From contig NZ_WMDQ01000001.1 in NCBI RefSeq assembly GCF_009707955.1, positions 558,001 through 622,000 of the forward strand: a DNA stretch of 64,000 nucleotides, in the 5' to 3' direction. The stretch comes from Flavobacterium sp. LC2016-13. Lineage in GTDB: Bacteria > Bacteroidota > Bacteroidia > Flavobacteriales > Flavobacteriaceae. The translations under genes were made by a program, and so were the position numbers. The notes below the pieces were generated by a model that searched no databases, was not told the origin of the DNA, and saw nothing but the letters and a program-made list of their open reading frames with translations. Of this stretch, positions 52,835-60,713 are shown one piece after another (within the stretch, counting starts at the first letter, position 1; the number at the start of each line of letters is the position of its first letter).

Positions 52835-53839
52835 TTACGCAAAAACAGGCGCAACTCTCGGTTTATAATCCTTCGCAACTTCTGCAATTAATCTGATATG
52901 ATCCGGAGTTGTTCCACAACAACCACCAATAATATTGATTAAATTATCATCTAAATATTCTTTGATGAAAGCCTGGGTTTGTTCTGGCGTTTCATCATAT
53001 TGACCGAATGCGTTTGGCAATCCTGCATTTGGATGTGCTGAAACGTTGAACTGTGTATGTTGTGCTAATGTTTTCAAATACGGTTTCAATAAATCGGCTC
53101 CAAGAGCACAATTGAATCCTACACTCAATAACGGAATATGCGAAACTGAAATCAAAAATGCTTCAACGGTTTGTCCTGAAAGTGTTCTTCCTGATGCATC
53201 GGTAATCGTCCCTGAAACCATGATTGGAATATCAAGATTACGTTCGTCTTTTACTTCTTCGATTGCAAAAAGTGCTGCTTTTGCATTTAAGGTATCAAAT
53301 ATTGTTTCTACCAAAAGTAAATCGCAACCTCCATCCATTAAGGCTTCTACTTGTTCTTTGTAGGCAATTCGTAAATCATCAAAAGTTACGGCTCTGTAAC
53401 CCGGATCGTTTACATCTGGCGACATACTTGCTGTACGGTTTGTTGGGCCAATTGAACCCGCAACAAAACGAGGTTTGTCCGGATTTTTAGCGGTAAACTC
53501 ATCGGCTACTTCTCTTGCGATTTTTGCCGATTCGTAGTTTAACTCGTAAACCAATTCTTCCAGGAAGTAATCGGCCATACCGATTGTCGTTCCTGAAAAA
53601 GTATTGGTTTCTACGATGTCTGCGCCGGCATCAAAATAGGCAGCGTGAACATCGCGAATTGCTTGTGGTTGTGTTATGGATAGTAAATCGTTGTTTCCTT
53701 TTAATGGATGCGGAAAATCTTTGAAACGCTCTCCTCTGAAATCTTCTTCGGAGAAATTATAGCGCTGCAACATGGTTCCCATTGCTCCGTCAAGGATTAG
53801 GATATTTTTTTTTATTGCTTCTTGTATCGTAATTGCCAT
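52835..53839 (-). CDS. metH: Methionine synthase MetH, N-terminal half (homocysteine-binding domain)
   Basis: The 334-residue zinc-dependent homocysteine S-methyltransferase domain begins with [22 protein letters not shown] and has a zinc cysteine in [10 protein letters not shown] near residue 242 and the pair in [11 protein letters not shown] near residue 305. It is the first gene of the met operon and the one preceded by the SAM-I riboswitch. Together with the 891-residue gene it makes one complete MetH; neither half is active alone in this family. A stand-alone BHMT-like enzyme is the alternative, but the operon context argues for MetH. Confidence 0.93.
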   Translation of the reverse strand: MAITIQEAIKKNILILDGAMGTMLQRYNFSEEDFRGERFKDFPHPLKGNNDLLSITQPQAIRDVHAAYFDAGADIVETNTFSGTTIGMADYFLEELVYELNYESAKIAREVADEFTAKNPDKPRFVAGSIGPTNRTASMSPDVNDPGYRAVTFDDLRIAYKEQVEALMDGGCDLLLVETIFDTLNAKAALFAIEEVKDERNLDIPIMVSGTITDASGRTLSGQTVEAFLISVSHIPLLSVGFNCALGADLLKPYLKTLAQHTQFNVSAHPNAGLPNAFGQYDETPEQTQAFIKEYLDDNLINIIGGCCGTTPDHIRLIAEVAKDYKPRVAPVFA

Positions 53840-53849
53840 ATTTTTTTGT

Positions 53850-53893
53850 TTTAGCTGCTAAGACTCTAAGGTTCTAAGATGCTAAGTTTTTTT
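53850..53893. repeat. Phased 8-nt micro-array upstream of metH N-terminal half
   Basis: TTTAGCTG, CTAAGACT, CTAAGGTT, CTAAGATG, CTAAGTTT, then T-run: five 8-mers, starting 11 bases upstream of the start codon on the minus strand. Confidence 0.75.
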
Positions 53894-53914
53894 ATTTAAT
53901 TGTATTTCCGATTT

Positions 53915-53949
53915 TAAACCCGACGGGTTTTGAAAACCTGTCGGGTTTA
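53915..53949. repeat. Palindrome AAACCCGAC / GTCGGGTTT
   Basis: Arms of 16 nt around GA with one mismatch; it has the same plan as the ACCTACAAGG palindromes but different stem bases. It lies within the met leader. Confidence 0.75.
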
Positions 53950-54000
53950 GCACGATATTTTGATTCACTTTAATTCCAAAAATTCACTATTGATGGCTTA

Positions 54001-54082
54001 TTAGCCCCGATGGAAGCAAATATCCTTTTATTCTGGGGTTCAGAATAAAAGATATTTGTATACAGCGGGAACTATTGACTGC
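54001..54082. repeat. Dispersed hairpin repeat (CCGCT family) inside the met leader
   Basis: TTAGCCCCGATGGAAGC is followed by the 17-bp hairpin AAATATC..TTTTATTCTG / CAGAATAAAAGATATTT and then ACAGCGGGAACTATTGACTGC. It is the reverse plan of the element at 21612-21693. It separates the SAM riboswitch from the metH start. Confidence 0.6.
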
Positions 54083-54176
54083 AAAAATGCGCCAATGATT
54101 CGCTCATAATACTGAATCAGTAAAATTATATTGTAAGTTGTCAGGAAGAGTTTTGAGAAATACTTTATGTATTTGT

Positions 54177-54287
54177 GTTATCTATCTTTAATACTATGAA
54201 TTAGTAAAAAGTAGAATGTAGCACCTTCTTTATGATAAAGGGTTGCTAAGGTTTCATTGGGTCTATCCCTCCGCCTTTCGTGATAAC
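54177..54287 (-). ncRNA. SAM-I riboswitch (S-box) controlling the metH-metF operon
   Basis: Read on the minus strand: P1 strand GTTATC (54287-54282), then GGCGGAGGGA, ACCC, ATGAAACC and GCAACC, all hallmarks of the SAM-I core. A variable hairpin comes next, then GGTGCTACATTC, and closing GATAAC (54182-54177) that pairs with the first P1 strand. The length of 111 nt is typical. It binds S-adenosylmethionine and normally switches off methionine genes when SAM is high. It starts about 17 nt after the predicted transcription start. No obvious intrinsic terminator follows; the small hairpin AAATAC / GTATTT at 54158-54174 lies just downstream. Confidence 0.9.
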
Positions 54288-54310
54288 TTTCAATAATTTT
54301 AAGAACAGTG

Positions 54311-54341
54311 CAAAGGTATGAAATCGACTTGCGATTTGCAA
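54311..54341 (-). promoter_or_regulatory. Promoter of the riboswitch-met operon
   Basis: Minus strand: TTG (54341-54339), 20-nt spacer, TACCTTTG (54318-54311), a good fit to the Bacteroidetes consensus. Transcription would start near 54304, shortly before the riboswitch P1 strand. Confidence 0.7.
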
Positions 54342-54351
54342 ATGTTTTTTT

Positions 54352-54391
54352 TTAAGTGTCTGAGACGCTAAGGTTCTGAGGGACTAAGTTT
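54352..54391. repeat. Phased 8-nt micro-array upstream of the met promoter
   Basis: TTAAGTGT, CTGAGACG, CTAAGGTT, CTGAGGGA, CTAAGTTT: five 8-mers in exact phase, of the same family as those at 51966 and 53850. Confidence 0.75.
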
Positions 54392-54413
54392 AAAGTTTGA
54401 CTATTGTTTTTCC

Positions 54414-54507
54414 AATATAGCCCGCGGTTTCAAACGCGGGAAACGTATCGCGATAATGCGTTATGTTCAAACGTTGTGTTCCAGTGGTTGAAACCACTGG
54501 CTATATT
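54414..54507. repeat. Composite inverted repeat (AATATAGCC / GGCTATATT)
   Basis: Outer arms 54414-54422 and 54499-54507 are perfect complements. Each is joined to a local palindrome (CCGCGGTTTCAAACGCGG and CCAGTGGTTGAAACCACTGG). A single fragment of the same type is at 56410-56427. Confidence 0.8.
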
Positions 54508-54522
54508 TTTATGCTTTTTTCT

Positions 54523-54564
54523 AAAAAAGAAAGCTCAAACTTGATAACAAGTTTGAGCTTTTTA
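54523..54564 (-). terminator. Terminator of the sulfate assimilation operon
   Basis: AAAGCTCAAACTTG / CAAGTTTGAGCTTT, perfect 14-bp stem with loop ATAA and A-run on the left (T-run on the minus strand), just downstream of the reductase gene. Confidence 0.88.
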
Positions 54565-54574
54565 TATAAAATAT

Positions 54575-54606
54575 CTTAGTTCCTTAGAACCTCAGCGCCT
54601 TAGTAA
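54575..54606. repeat. Phased 8-nt micro-array at the end of the reductase gene
   Basis: CTTAGTTC, CTTAGAAC, CTCAGCGC, CTTAGTAA on the plus strand; read on the minus strand these are the CTAAG / CTGAG units of the family, inverted relative to the other copies. It ends one base before the reductase stop codon. Confidence 0.7.
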
Positions 54607-54607
54607 T

Positions 54608-55660
54608 TTAGATAATCGCCTTAACAACCGCTTTTGGAGCTTCTTTACGAGTTCCGTCAAAACCGTCTACACCAGAAACTGTTGTATATTTCAACACGTA
54701 TTTTTTACCCGGATTGATGATTGCGTATGCTGCCTGACACATTAAAGTTGCTTCGTGGAAACCACAAAGGATTAACTTCAATTTTCCTGGATATGTATTA
54801 ACGTCTCCAATTGCGAAGATTCCCGGAATATTAGTTTGGTAATCTAATGCATTGTTTACTTTAATGGCATTTTTCTCGATTTCTAATCCCCAGTCTGCGA
54901 TTGGTCCTAGTTTTGGAGTCAATCCGAAAAGTGGAATAAAATAATCTGTTTCGATTTTACGGTGTGCTCCGTTTTCTTCGATATCTATTGATTCTACGTG
55001 TTCGGCACCATTAATACCGATTACTTCTGCAGGAGTAACCAATTTAATTTTTCCGGCTGTTTTTAATTCCTGTACTTTTTCTACAGAATCCAAAGCACCT
55101 CTAAATTCATTTCTTCTATGAATTAAAGTCACTTCTGAAGCTACATTTGCAAGGAAAATACTCCAGTCTAATGCTGAATCTCCTCCTCCGGCAATTACAA
55201 CTCTTTTGTCTCTGAATTTTTCCGGATTTTTGATGAAGTATTTTACTCCTTTATCTTCATAAAACTCGATATCTTCAATAAGTGGTTTACGTGGCTCAAA
55301 ACTTCCTAAACCTCCAGCGATTGCTATAATAGGCGCGTGAAATTTAGTTCCTTTATTTGAGGTTACAATGAAACTTCCGTCTTCTTGTTTTTCGATGGTT
55401 TCAGCACGTTCTCCTAAAGTATAACCTGGCTCGAATTGCTTGATTTGCTCTTGCAAATTATCAATTAAATCCCCTGCTAAAACTTCTGGAAAACCAGGAA
55501 TATCATAAATAGGTTTTTTTGGGTACAACTCAGAAAGTTGTCCTCCTGCTTGTGGTAAAGCATCTAAAATATGACATTTTAATTTTAATAATCCTGCCTC
55601 GAAAACGGCAAATAAACCTGTTGGCCCTGCTCCAATTATAAGTATATCTGTTTTAATCAT
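54608..55660 (-). CDS. Ferredoxin-NADP reductase (thioredoxin-reductase-like, YumC type)
   Basis: The 350-residue flavoprotein has two dinucleotide-binding folds: FAD site IIGAGPTGLFAVFEAG near residue 6 and NAD(P)H site VIAGGGDSALDWSIFLA near residue 150. There is no CxxC redox pair, so it is not a thioredoxin reductase but a type 2 ferredoxin-NADP reductase. It is the last gene of the sulfate assimilation cluster. The sulfite reductase upstream is of the ferredoxin-dependent kind, so this enzyme probably supplies the electrons through ferredoxin. That electron path is inferred from context. Confidence 0.85.
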   Translation of the reverse strand: MIKTDILIIGAGPTGLFAVFEAGLLKLKCHILDALPQAGGQLSELYPKKPIYDIPGFPEVLAGDLIDNLQEQIKQFEPGYTLGERAETIEKQEDGSFIVTSNKGTKFHAPIIAIAGGLGSFEPRKPLIEDIEFYEDKGVKYFIKNPEKFRDKRVVIAGGGDSALDWSIFLANVASEVTLIHRRNEFRGALDSVEKVQELKTAGKIKLVTPAEVIGINGAEHVESIDIEENGAHRKIETDYFIPLFGLTPKLGPIADWGLEIEKNAIKVNNALDYQTNIPGIFAIGDVNTYPGKLKLILCGFHEATLMCQAAYAIINPGKKYVLKYTTVSGVDGFDGTRKEAPKAVVKAII

Positions 55661-55757
55661 TATGGTATTTGTTTATAATCATTCTTAATAACACAAAGGA
55701 ACGAATAATTTATTCTATTTTCAATGATTTTTATCATTCATTTCCTTGAGAAACTTT

Positions 55758-56339
55758 TTACTCTTTATTTTTTAATGAAGCGGTAATCTCGTTCATCTTT
55801 TTTACTTTGTCTTCAAAATTGCCTTTCAATGTTTTCCTGTATTCATTGAGGTTTTCTACCATTTGATTAATGTCTTCCGGAATTACTTCTTCAAAAAATT
55901 CCCTTAACCTTTTGGCTGTTGTTGGCGATTTTCCGTTGGTCGAAATAGCAATTTTTACATTTCCTTTTGTTACGATTCCACCCAAATAATAATCACATAA
56001 ATCTGGCGTATCGGCAATATTGCAAATCAAATAACGCTTTCGGGATAATTCATATACCTTTTTATTGACTTTTAAATCATCGGTACAAGCGATTACCATG
56101 TGACGCTTTTTGAGCATTTTCTTTTTAAACTTCGATTCTGTTAATGTAATCGAAGGATGATTTTCTGCTAAAACTTTAATTTCTAAATGAAAATCTGGCG
56201 CGACAACCTCAACATTTGCATTTGGGCTTGACTTTAATAAAAAAGTAAGCTTTTCTAATCCAACATTTCCCCCGCCCACAATCAAAACATTCAGATTATG
56301 AAGTTTTAAGAATATTGGATATAATTCGTTCTGTTCCAT
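55758..56339 (-). CDS. Siroheme synthase, Met8/CysG N-terminal type
   Basis: This 193-residue protein is the bifunctional precorrin-2 dehydrogenase and sirohydrochlorin ferrochelatase. It has an NAD-binding site (VLIVGGGNVGLEKLTFLL, about 14-31), a middle region with ACTDDLKVNKKV and CNIADTPDLCDYYLGG, and the dimerisation helices near TKGNVKIAISTNGKSPT. With cobA upstream it makes siroheme, the cofactor of the sulfite reductase in the same operon. In enterobacteria both activities are fused in CysG; here they are separate genes. Confidence 0.9.
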   Translation of the reverse strand: MEQNELYPIFLKLHNLNVLIVGGGNVGLEKLTFLLKSSPNANVEVVAPDFHLEIKVLAENHPSITLTESKFKKKMLKKRHMVIACTDDLKVNKKVYELSRKRYLICNIADTPDLCDYYLGGIVTKGNVKIAISTNGKSPTTAKRLREFFEEVIPEDINQMVENLNEYRKTLKGNFEDKVKKMNEITASLKNKE

Positions 56340-56409
56340 TTTAATTTAATTTCATCTAAACAAAATTAGATGATTTTTGATGAATATTGAATTAAATATT
56401 CATGCATCA

Positions 56410-56427
56410 CTGAGGTTGAAACCTCAG
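56410..56427. repeat. Palindrome CTGAGGTT / AACCTCAG
   Basis: CTGAGGTTGAAACCTCAG followed by GCTAT; same plan as the right half of the element at 54414-54507. It lies between cobA and the siroheme synthase gene. Confidence 0.65.
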
Positions 56428-56435
56428 GCTATGTC

Positions 56436-57209
56436 TTATCTTGAGATTTCTTTTGACAGGAATTCTTCGTAAAAGCCTTTTAATTTATTGCTTTCTCTCA
56501 CAACTTCTCCTAGAACAATAATGGCTGGCGAGCTTAGTTTTTGTTCTTTTACAATTTCTAAAATCGAATCTACTGTTCCAACTCCAACTTTTTCTTCTAA
56601 AGTTGTTCCCTTTTGAATGATCGCAACGGGTAAATTTCCTTTATCTTCTTTTTGAAACAAATCGATAATCTGAGGCAATTTGTGCATTCCCATTAAAATA
56701 ACAACCGTTGCAGAAGATTGTGCTGCCAAAGCTACATCTGAAGATAATTTTCTATCAGAAGTTGTTCCGGTTATCGCCCAAAAGCTTTCTGAAACGCCTC
56801 TTTTTGTAATCGAAATTCCCTGGCTTGCAGGAACTGCAACTACTGAAGAAATTCCGGGAACTACAATGGTTTCAATTCCGAAACTTTCTACAAAATCTAT
56901 TTCTTCACTTCCGCGTCCGAAAATAAACGGATCTCCGCCTTTTAAGCGCACTACATTTCCGTACGTTAATGCATTATCAACAATCAACTGATTGATTTGA
57001 TCTTGTGTGTAAGCGTGATTTCCTATTTTTTTTCCAACAAAAATTTTGATGGCATTTTTAGGTGCGTGTGCTAATATTTCTTCATTGGCCAAGGCATCGT
57101 ACAAAACCACATTTGCTTCAGCTAGTGCTTTTACGGCTTTGAGCGTAAGCAAATCTGGATCGCCCGGACCTGCGCCAACTAAAGTTACTTTGGGTTTACT
57201 ATTAAGCAT
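56436..57209 (-). CDS. cobA: Uroporphyrinogen-III C-methyltransferase
   Basis: The 257-residue SAM-dependent enzyme makes precorrin-2, the first step from the heme pathway towards siroheme. Family signatures are VTLVGAGPGDPDLLTLKAVKAL at the start, VRLKGGDPFIFGRGSEE near 88-104 and VVPGISSVVAVPASQGISIT near 117. The start overlaps the end of the sulfite reductase gene by 8 nt, indicating tight coupling. It shares its product with the Met8-type gene downstream. It could also feed cobalamin synthesis, but no cob genes are here. Confidence 0.93.
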   Translation of the reverse strand: MLNSKPKVTLVGAGPGDPDLLTLKAVKALAEANVVLYDALANEEILAHAPKNAIKIFVGKKIGNHAYTQDQINQLIVDNALTYGNVVRLKGGDPFIFGRGSEEIDFVESFGIETIVVPGISSVVAVPASQGISITKRGVSESFWAITGTTSDRKLSSDVALAAQSSATVVILMGMHKLPQIIDLFQKEDKGNLPVAIIQKGTTLEEKVGVGTVDSILEIVKEQKLSSPAIIVLGEVVRESNKLKGFYEEFLSKEISR

Positions 57210-59292
57210 TTGCTAATTCTTGAGCTCTGTATTTCTCTATGGTATCAAAAAATGAAATTCCTTGTTGAATGTATGCTTTTGCAAATGCTTCTGAAGGTTC
57301 ATTTTGATTGATTTGATATACTAATTCTCTGAATGTTGTTGCCAATTCTATTTTAGAAGTAGTTACAAAAACAGTATCAAATAAGTCTACAATTCCTGCG
57401 TGATTATTTGTTTTTTCATTTTCAGCAAGCAATAATGCTTTAGCGCCATTTACAAATCCAGCGTAAGCATGATAAATTGCATCTGACCATTTTCCTTCGT
57501 CGAAAGATTCTTGTGCGAATGTTAGTTTATCTTTAGCTTCTAATAATAAGGTAGCAACCAAATCAATTACAACTCCGGCACATTCTCCTACTCCAACTGC
57601 TTTTACATAGTTGTCTGCATTACCCCAATCGATGAAATCAGCTTCGGTTAAATTGGTTACGTCTGCGAAAGGTTTTAAAATTTCGTAGAAATATTTCTCT
57701 CCTTTCAGATCGTAATAATTCAGGAATTTTTCTCCGTTTGCATTCGCATCAAAATCATTCAAAATGGTACGTAATGCATCCGGTCCTCTACGGCTTGGAA
57801 TTTTAATTACTTTGTCAGCAAAACGTCCTGAACCGTTTCCTAATTTTCCTCCACCTAATAAAACCTGTAAAGCCGGAGCAACAAGTTTTCCTGAATTGAT
57901 TGACATTCCCTGAAATCCAATTGCAGACATATTGTGTTGTCCGCAAGCATTCATACAACCCGAAATTTTAATTTCAATTTCGTGATTGTTTAAATACTGA
58001 GGATATTCTGCATTTAGTACTTTTTCTAATTCTTCTGCAATACCGGTACTACTTGCAATCCCCAAATTACAAGTATCAGTACCCGGACATGCCGTAATAT
58101 CTGCCGTAGAATTATATCCTAAATGAACAAAGTCCAACTTGGCTAATTCTTGGTAAAAGAAAGGTAAATTAGCTTCTTTTACGTGACGTATTACAATATT
58201 TTGACGCAATGAAAAACGTAATTCGTTTGCTGCGTAATTTTTAATTAAATCGGCTAATAATCTCGCTTTATCTGTATAAAAATCTCCTAATAAAACTTTG
58301 ATTCCAATAGCGTAATAACCTTCTTGTTTTTGTGCAATTACATTCGATTTTTTCCAGGCTTCATACCCTTTTGTATCTTCGATTGTAACTTGCGGAACTT
58401 CTAATAATGGCTCTGGAATTGGACCATCAAAAGCAGTTGTATCTATTTCGTATGTTTCAAAAGCGATTGCTTTTTTCTCTTGTTCAACCAAATCCAGGAA
58501 AACATCTTTCCCCATTTCTTTGATCAAGAACTTCATACGTGCTTTCATTCTTTTGGCACGTTCTCCGTATCTGTCGAAAATACGGATGATTCCTTCTGCT
58601 GTTGGAATAATTTGGTTTACCGGAACAAACTCTGAAAGTAATTCGGCATGTGCAGGCTGAGATCCTAAACCTCCTCCAAACATGATTTTAAAGCCTTTTT
58701 CTCCATTTACAATTTTCGGAATAAATCCTAAATCGTGTAAATAACTCAAAGCAGTATCTTCTTCAGACGATGAGAACGAAATTTTGAATTTACGTCCCAT
58801 TTCCTGACAAATTGGATTTCTTAATAAGTATTGAAAAAGTCCGTGTGCGTAAGGCGAAACATCAAATGGTTCGTTTACGTCTACACCGGCTAATTCGCTT
58901 CCTGTAATATTCCTTACGGTGTTTCCGCACGCTTCACGAAGTGTAATATCGTCTTTAGCCAGATTTGCCCAAAGTTCTGGAGTTCTGTCTAAACTTACGT
59001 AGTGAATCTGGATATCCTGACGTGTTGTAATGTGCAAACGCCCTGTTGAATATTCATCAGAAACTTTAGTAATACGCACTAATTGTTCGCTCGTTACTTT
59101 ACCGTAAGGTAATTTAATACGAATCATTTGAACGCCTTCCTGACGTTGTCCGTAAATTCCACGTGCTAAACGAAGACTACGAAAACGCTCATCATCAATT
59201 TTTCCTCCACGGAATAAATGAATCTTTTTTTCAAGATCGATAATTTCTTTTTGAACTATCGGATTTTCTATTTCTGTTCTAAAACTTTCCAT
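57202..59292 (-). CDS. Siroheme sulfite/nitrite reductase with C-terminal HEPN-like domain
   Basis: 696 residues. Two ferredoxin-like repeats and two siroheme/4Fe-4S halves span about residues 30-560 (RLHITTRQDIQIHYV; cluster ligands as C-x5-C in ACPGTDTC near 403 and C-x3-C in GCMNACG near 446). Residues about 575-696 add a helical HEPN-like domain (LTFAQESFDEGKWSDAIYHAYAGFVNGAKALL). It reduces sulfite to sulfide in six electron steps, probably taking electrons from ferredoxin. The gene is surrounded by sulfate genes, so sulfite rather than nitrite is the likely substrate. The role of the added domain is not known. Confidence 0.9.
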   Translation of the reverse strand: MESFRTEIENPIVQKEIIDLEKKIHLFRGGKIDDERFRSLRLARGIYGQRQEGVQMIRIKLPYGKVTSEQLVRITKVSDEYSTGRLHITTRQDIQIHYVSLDRTPELWANLAKDDITLREACGNTVRNITGSELAGVDVNEPFDVSPYAHGLFQYLLRNPICQEMGRKFKISFSSSEEDTALSYLHDLGFIPKIVNGEKGFKIMFGGGLGSQPAHAELLSEFVPVNQIIPTAEGIIRIFDRYGERAKRMKARMKFLIKEMGKDVFLDLVEQEKKAIAFETYEIDTTAFDGPIPEPLLEVPQVTIEDTKGYEAWKKSNVIAQKQEGYYAIGIKVLLGDFYTDKARLLADLIKNYAANELRFSLRQNIVIRHVKEANLPFFYQELAKLDFVHLGYNSTADITACPGTDTCNLGIASSTGIAEELEKVLNAEYPQYLNNHEIEIKISGCMNACGQHNMSAIGFQGMSINSGKLVAPALQVLLGGGKLGNGSGRFADKVIKIPSRRGPDALRTILNDFDANANGEKFLNYYDLKGEKYFYEILKPFADVTNLTEADFIDWGNADNYVKAVGVGECAGVVIDLVATLLLEAKDKLTFAQESFDEGKWSDAIYHAYAGFVNGAKALLLAENEKTNNHAGIVDLFDTVFVTTSKIELATTFRELVYQINQNEPSEAFAKAYIQQGISFFDTIEKYRAQELANA

Positions 59293-59301
59293 TTTTCTTT
59301 C

Positions 59302-59446
59302 GCTTTAGGCTTTAAGCTTTAGGCTCTAAGCTTTTTTAACTTTGTGTTTTTCTTGCTTTTGGCTTTTGGCAATAAGCTTTAAGCCCTTGCATGCCTTTTT
59401 ATACGTTTTTTGCTAAAAGCTTACAGCCTAAAGCTTATTGCTTACA
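59302..59446. repeat. Three phased 7-nt micro-arrays between cysN and the sulfite reductase gene
   Basis: 59302-59336: GCTTTAG, GCTTTAA, GCTTTAG, GCTCTAA, GCTTTTT. 59355-59389: GCTTTTG, GCTTTTG, GCAATAA, GCTTTAA, GCCCTTG. 59412-59446: GCTAAAA, GCTTACA, GCCTAAA, GCTTATT, GCTTACA. Units are exactly 7 nt. The third array is roughly the reverse complement of the second (GCAATAAGCTTTA shared). Confidence 0.8.
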
Positions 59447-59455
59447 GCAGTGAAA

Positions 59456-60700
59456 CTACCTAATAAATCCTACTCCTGCTGTTGTATTTGTTGCTGTATC
59501 AATTAAGATAAAAGCTCCATTTGATTTATTTTCGTTGTAAGCGTCAAAATATAAAGGCTTACTTAATTTGATGCTTACTTCTCCGATTTCGTTGATGGCT
59601 AATTGTGAAGCTTCTTTTGTTCCGGAATAATCTGTTGAGATGGTATTTTTGATACTTTCTACTTTTGCTAAAACCGAATTTGTATTGTGCTGTACAATGT
59701 ATTTTGTTCCTGCAACCAGTTTCTTGCTATCCATCCAGCAAACTGTTGTTGTGATTTCTTTTTCAATTTTTGGAAGTTCTGATGATTTTACAATCATATC
59801 GCCTCTTGTAACATTGATATCATTTTCTAATTCGATTGTGATTGAAGAACCTGCAACAGCTTCGTCAAATGTTTTATCGAAAAAGTGAATTTTAGATACT
59901 TTTGATTCTGTTAAAGAAGGAAGAACCGTTACAGCATCTCCAACTTTTATTGAGTTTCCGTATAATTTTCCTGCGTAACCTCTAAAATCGTGGTATTCTT
60001 CTGTTTTTGGACGAATCACGGTTTGAACCGGGAAACGTGCTTTTCCTGCTTCAAAAACATCAGAAGCATGTAATCCTTCTAAATGTTCTAATACAGTTTG
60101 TCCATCGTACCAAGACATATTCTCTGATTTATCAACCACGTTTCCGCCATTGATTGCACTTAACGGAATGTAACTTACGTTTTGCTCTTTGAATGTGCTT
60201 TTTGCATTTAATGCCTGAAAATCGGCTTTGATTTTATTGAAAACTTCTTCAGAATAATCAACTAAATCCATTTTATTAATGGCAACAATTACTTCTTTTA
60301 CTCGCAATAAATTATTGATAAAAAAGTGACGGTATGTTTGCTCGATAACGCCTTTTCTGGCATCAATTAAAATAATAGAAACCTGAGAAGTCGAAGCTCC
60401 CGTAACCATGTTTCTTGTATATTCTACGTGACCTGGAGTGTCGGCAATAATGTAACTTTTCTTTGCAGTCGAAAAATAAATATGCGCCACATCAATTGTG
60501 ATTCCTTGCTCTCTTTCGGCCACTAAACCATCCGTTGCCAAAGAAAAATCAAGATAATCGTATCCTTTTTGTTTACTGCTTTTTTCGATTGCTTCAATTT
60601 TATCAGTCGTCAATGATTTTGTATCGTACAATAATCTCCCGATCAAAGTACTTTTTCCGTCATCTACACTTCCTGCTGTTGCTATTTTTAAAACTTCCAT
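59456..60700 (-). CDS. cysN: Sulfate adenylyltransferase subunit 1 (GTPase)
   Basis: 414 residues from the ATG at 60700 (MEVLKIATAGSVDDGKSTLIG). A frame reaching 60745 would add an unconserved leader that overlaps a repeat. The EF-Tu-like GTPase motifs are present: P-loop GSVDDGKST, DTPGHVEYTRNM, and NKMD near residue 130, with beta-barrel domains II and III following. CysN hydrolyses GTP to drive formation of APS from ATP and sulfate by CysD. No APS kinase domain is fused at the C-terminus, which fits with direct reduction of APS. Confidence 0.94.
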   Translation of the reverse strand: MEVLKIATAGSVDDGKSTLIGRLLYDTKSLTTDKIEAIEKSSKQKGYDYLDFSLATDGLVAEREQGITIDVAHIYFSTAKKSYIIADTPGHVEYTRNMVTGASTSQVSIILIDARKGVIEQTYRHFFINNLLRVKEVIVAINKMDLVDYSEEVFNKIKADFQALNAKSTFKEQNVSYIPLSAINGGNVVDKSENMSWYDGQTVLEHLEGLHASDVFEAGKARFPVQTVIRPKTEEYHDFRGYAGKLYGNSIKVGDAVTVLPSLTESKVSKIHFFDKTFDEAVAGSSITIELENDINVTRGDMIVKSSELPKIEKEITTTVCWMDSKKLVAGTKYIVQHNTNSVLAKVESIKNTISTDYSGTKEASQLAINEIGEVSIKLSKPLYFDAYNENKSNGAFILIDTATNTTAGVGFIR

Positions 60701-60713
60701 TCTGTAATATTTT

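Noticed and set aside
52835..53839. metH N-terminal gene as a pseudogene fragment of a broken metH
   Set aside because: Both halves have complete domains with intact zinc and cobalamin motifs and their own starts and stops; the split form is normal in this phylum.
53840..54607. Cobalamin riboswitch upstream of the B12-dependent metH
   Set aside because: No B12-box-like sequence was found; the conserved words present (GGCGGAGGGA, ATGAAACC, GCAACC) are those of the SAM-I class.
59302..59446. CRISPR-like array
   Set aside because: Units are only 7 nt, there are no spacers of constant length, and no cas genes are in the window.
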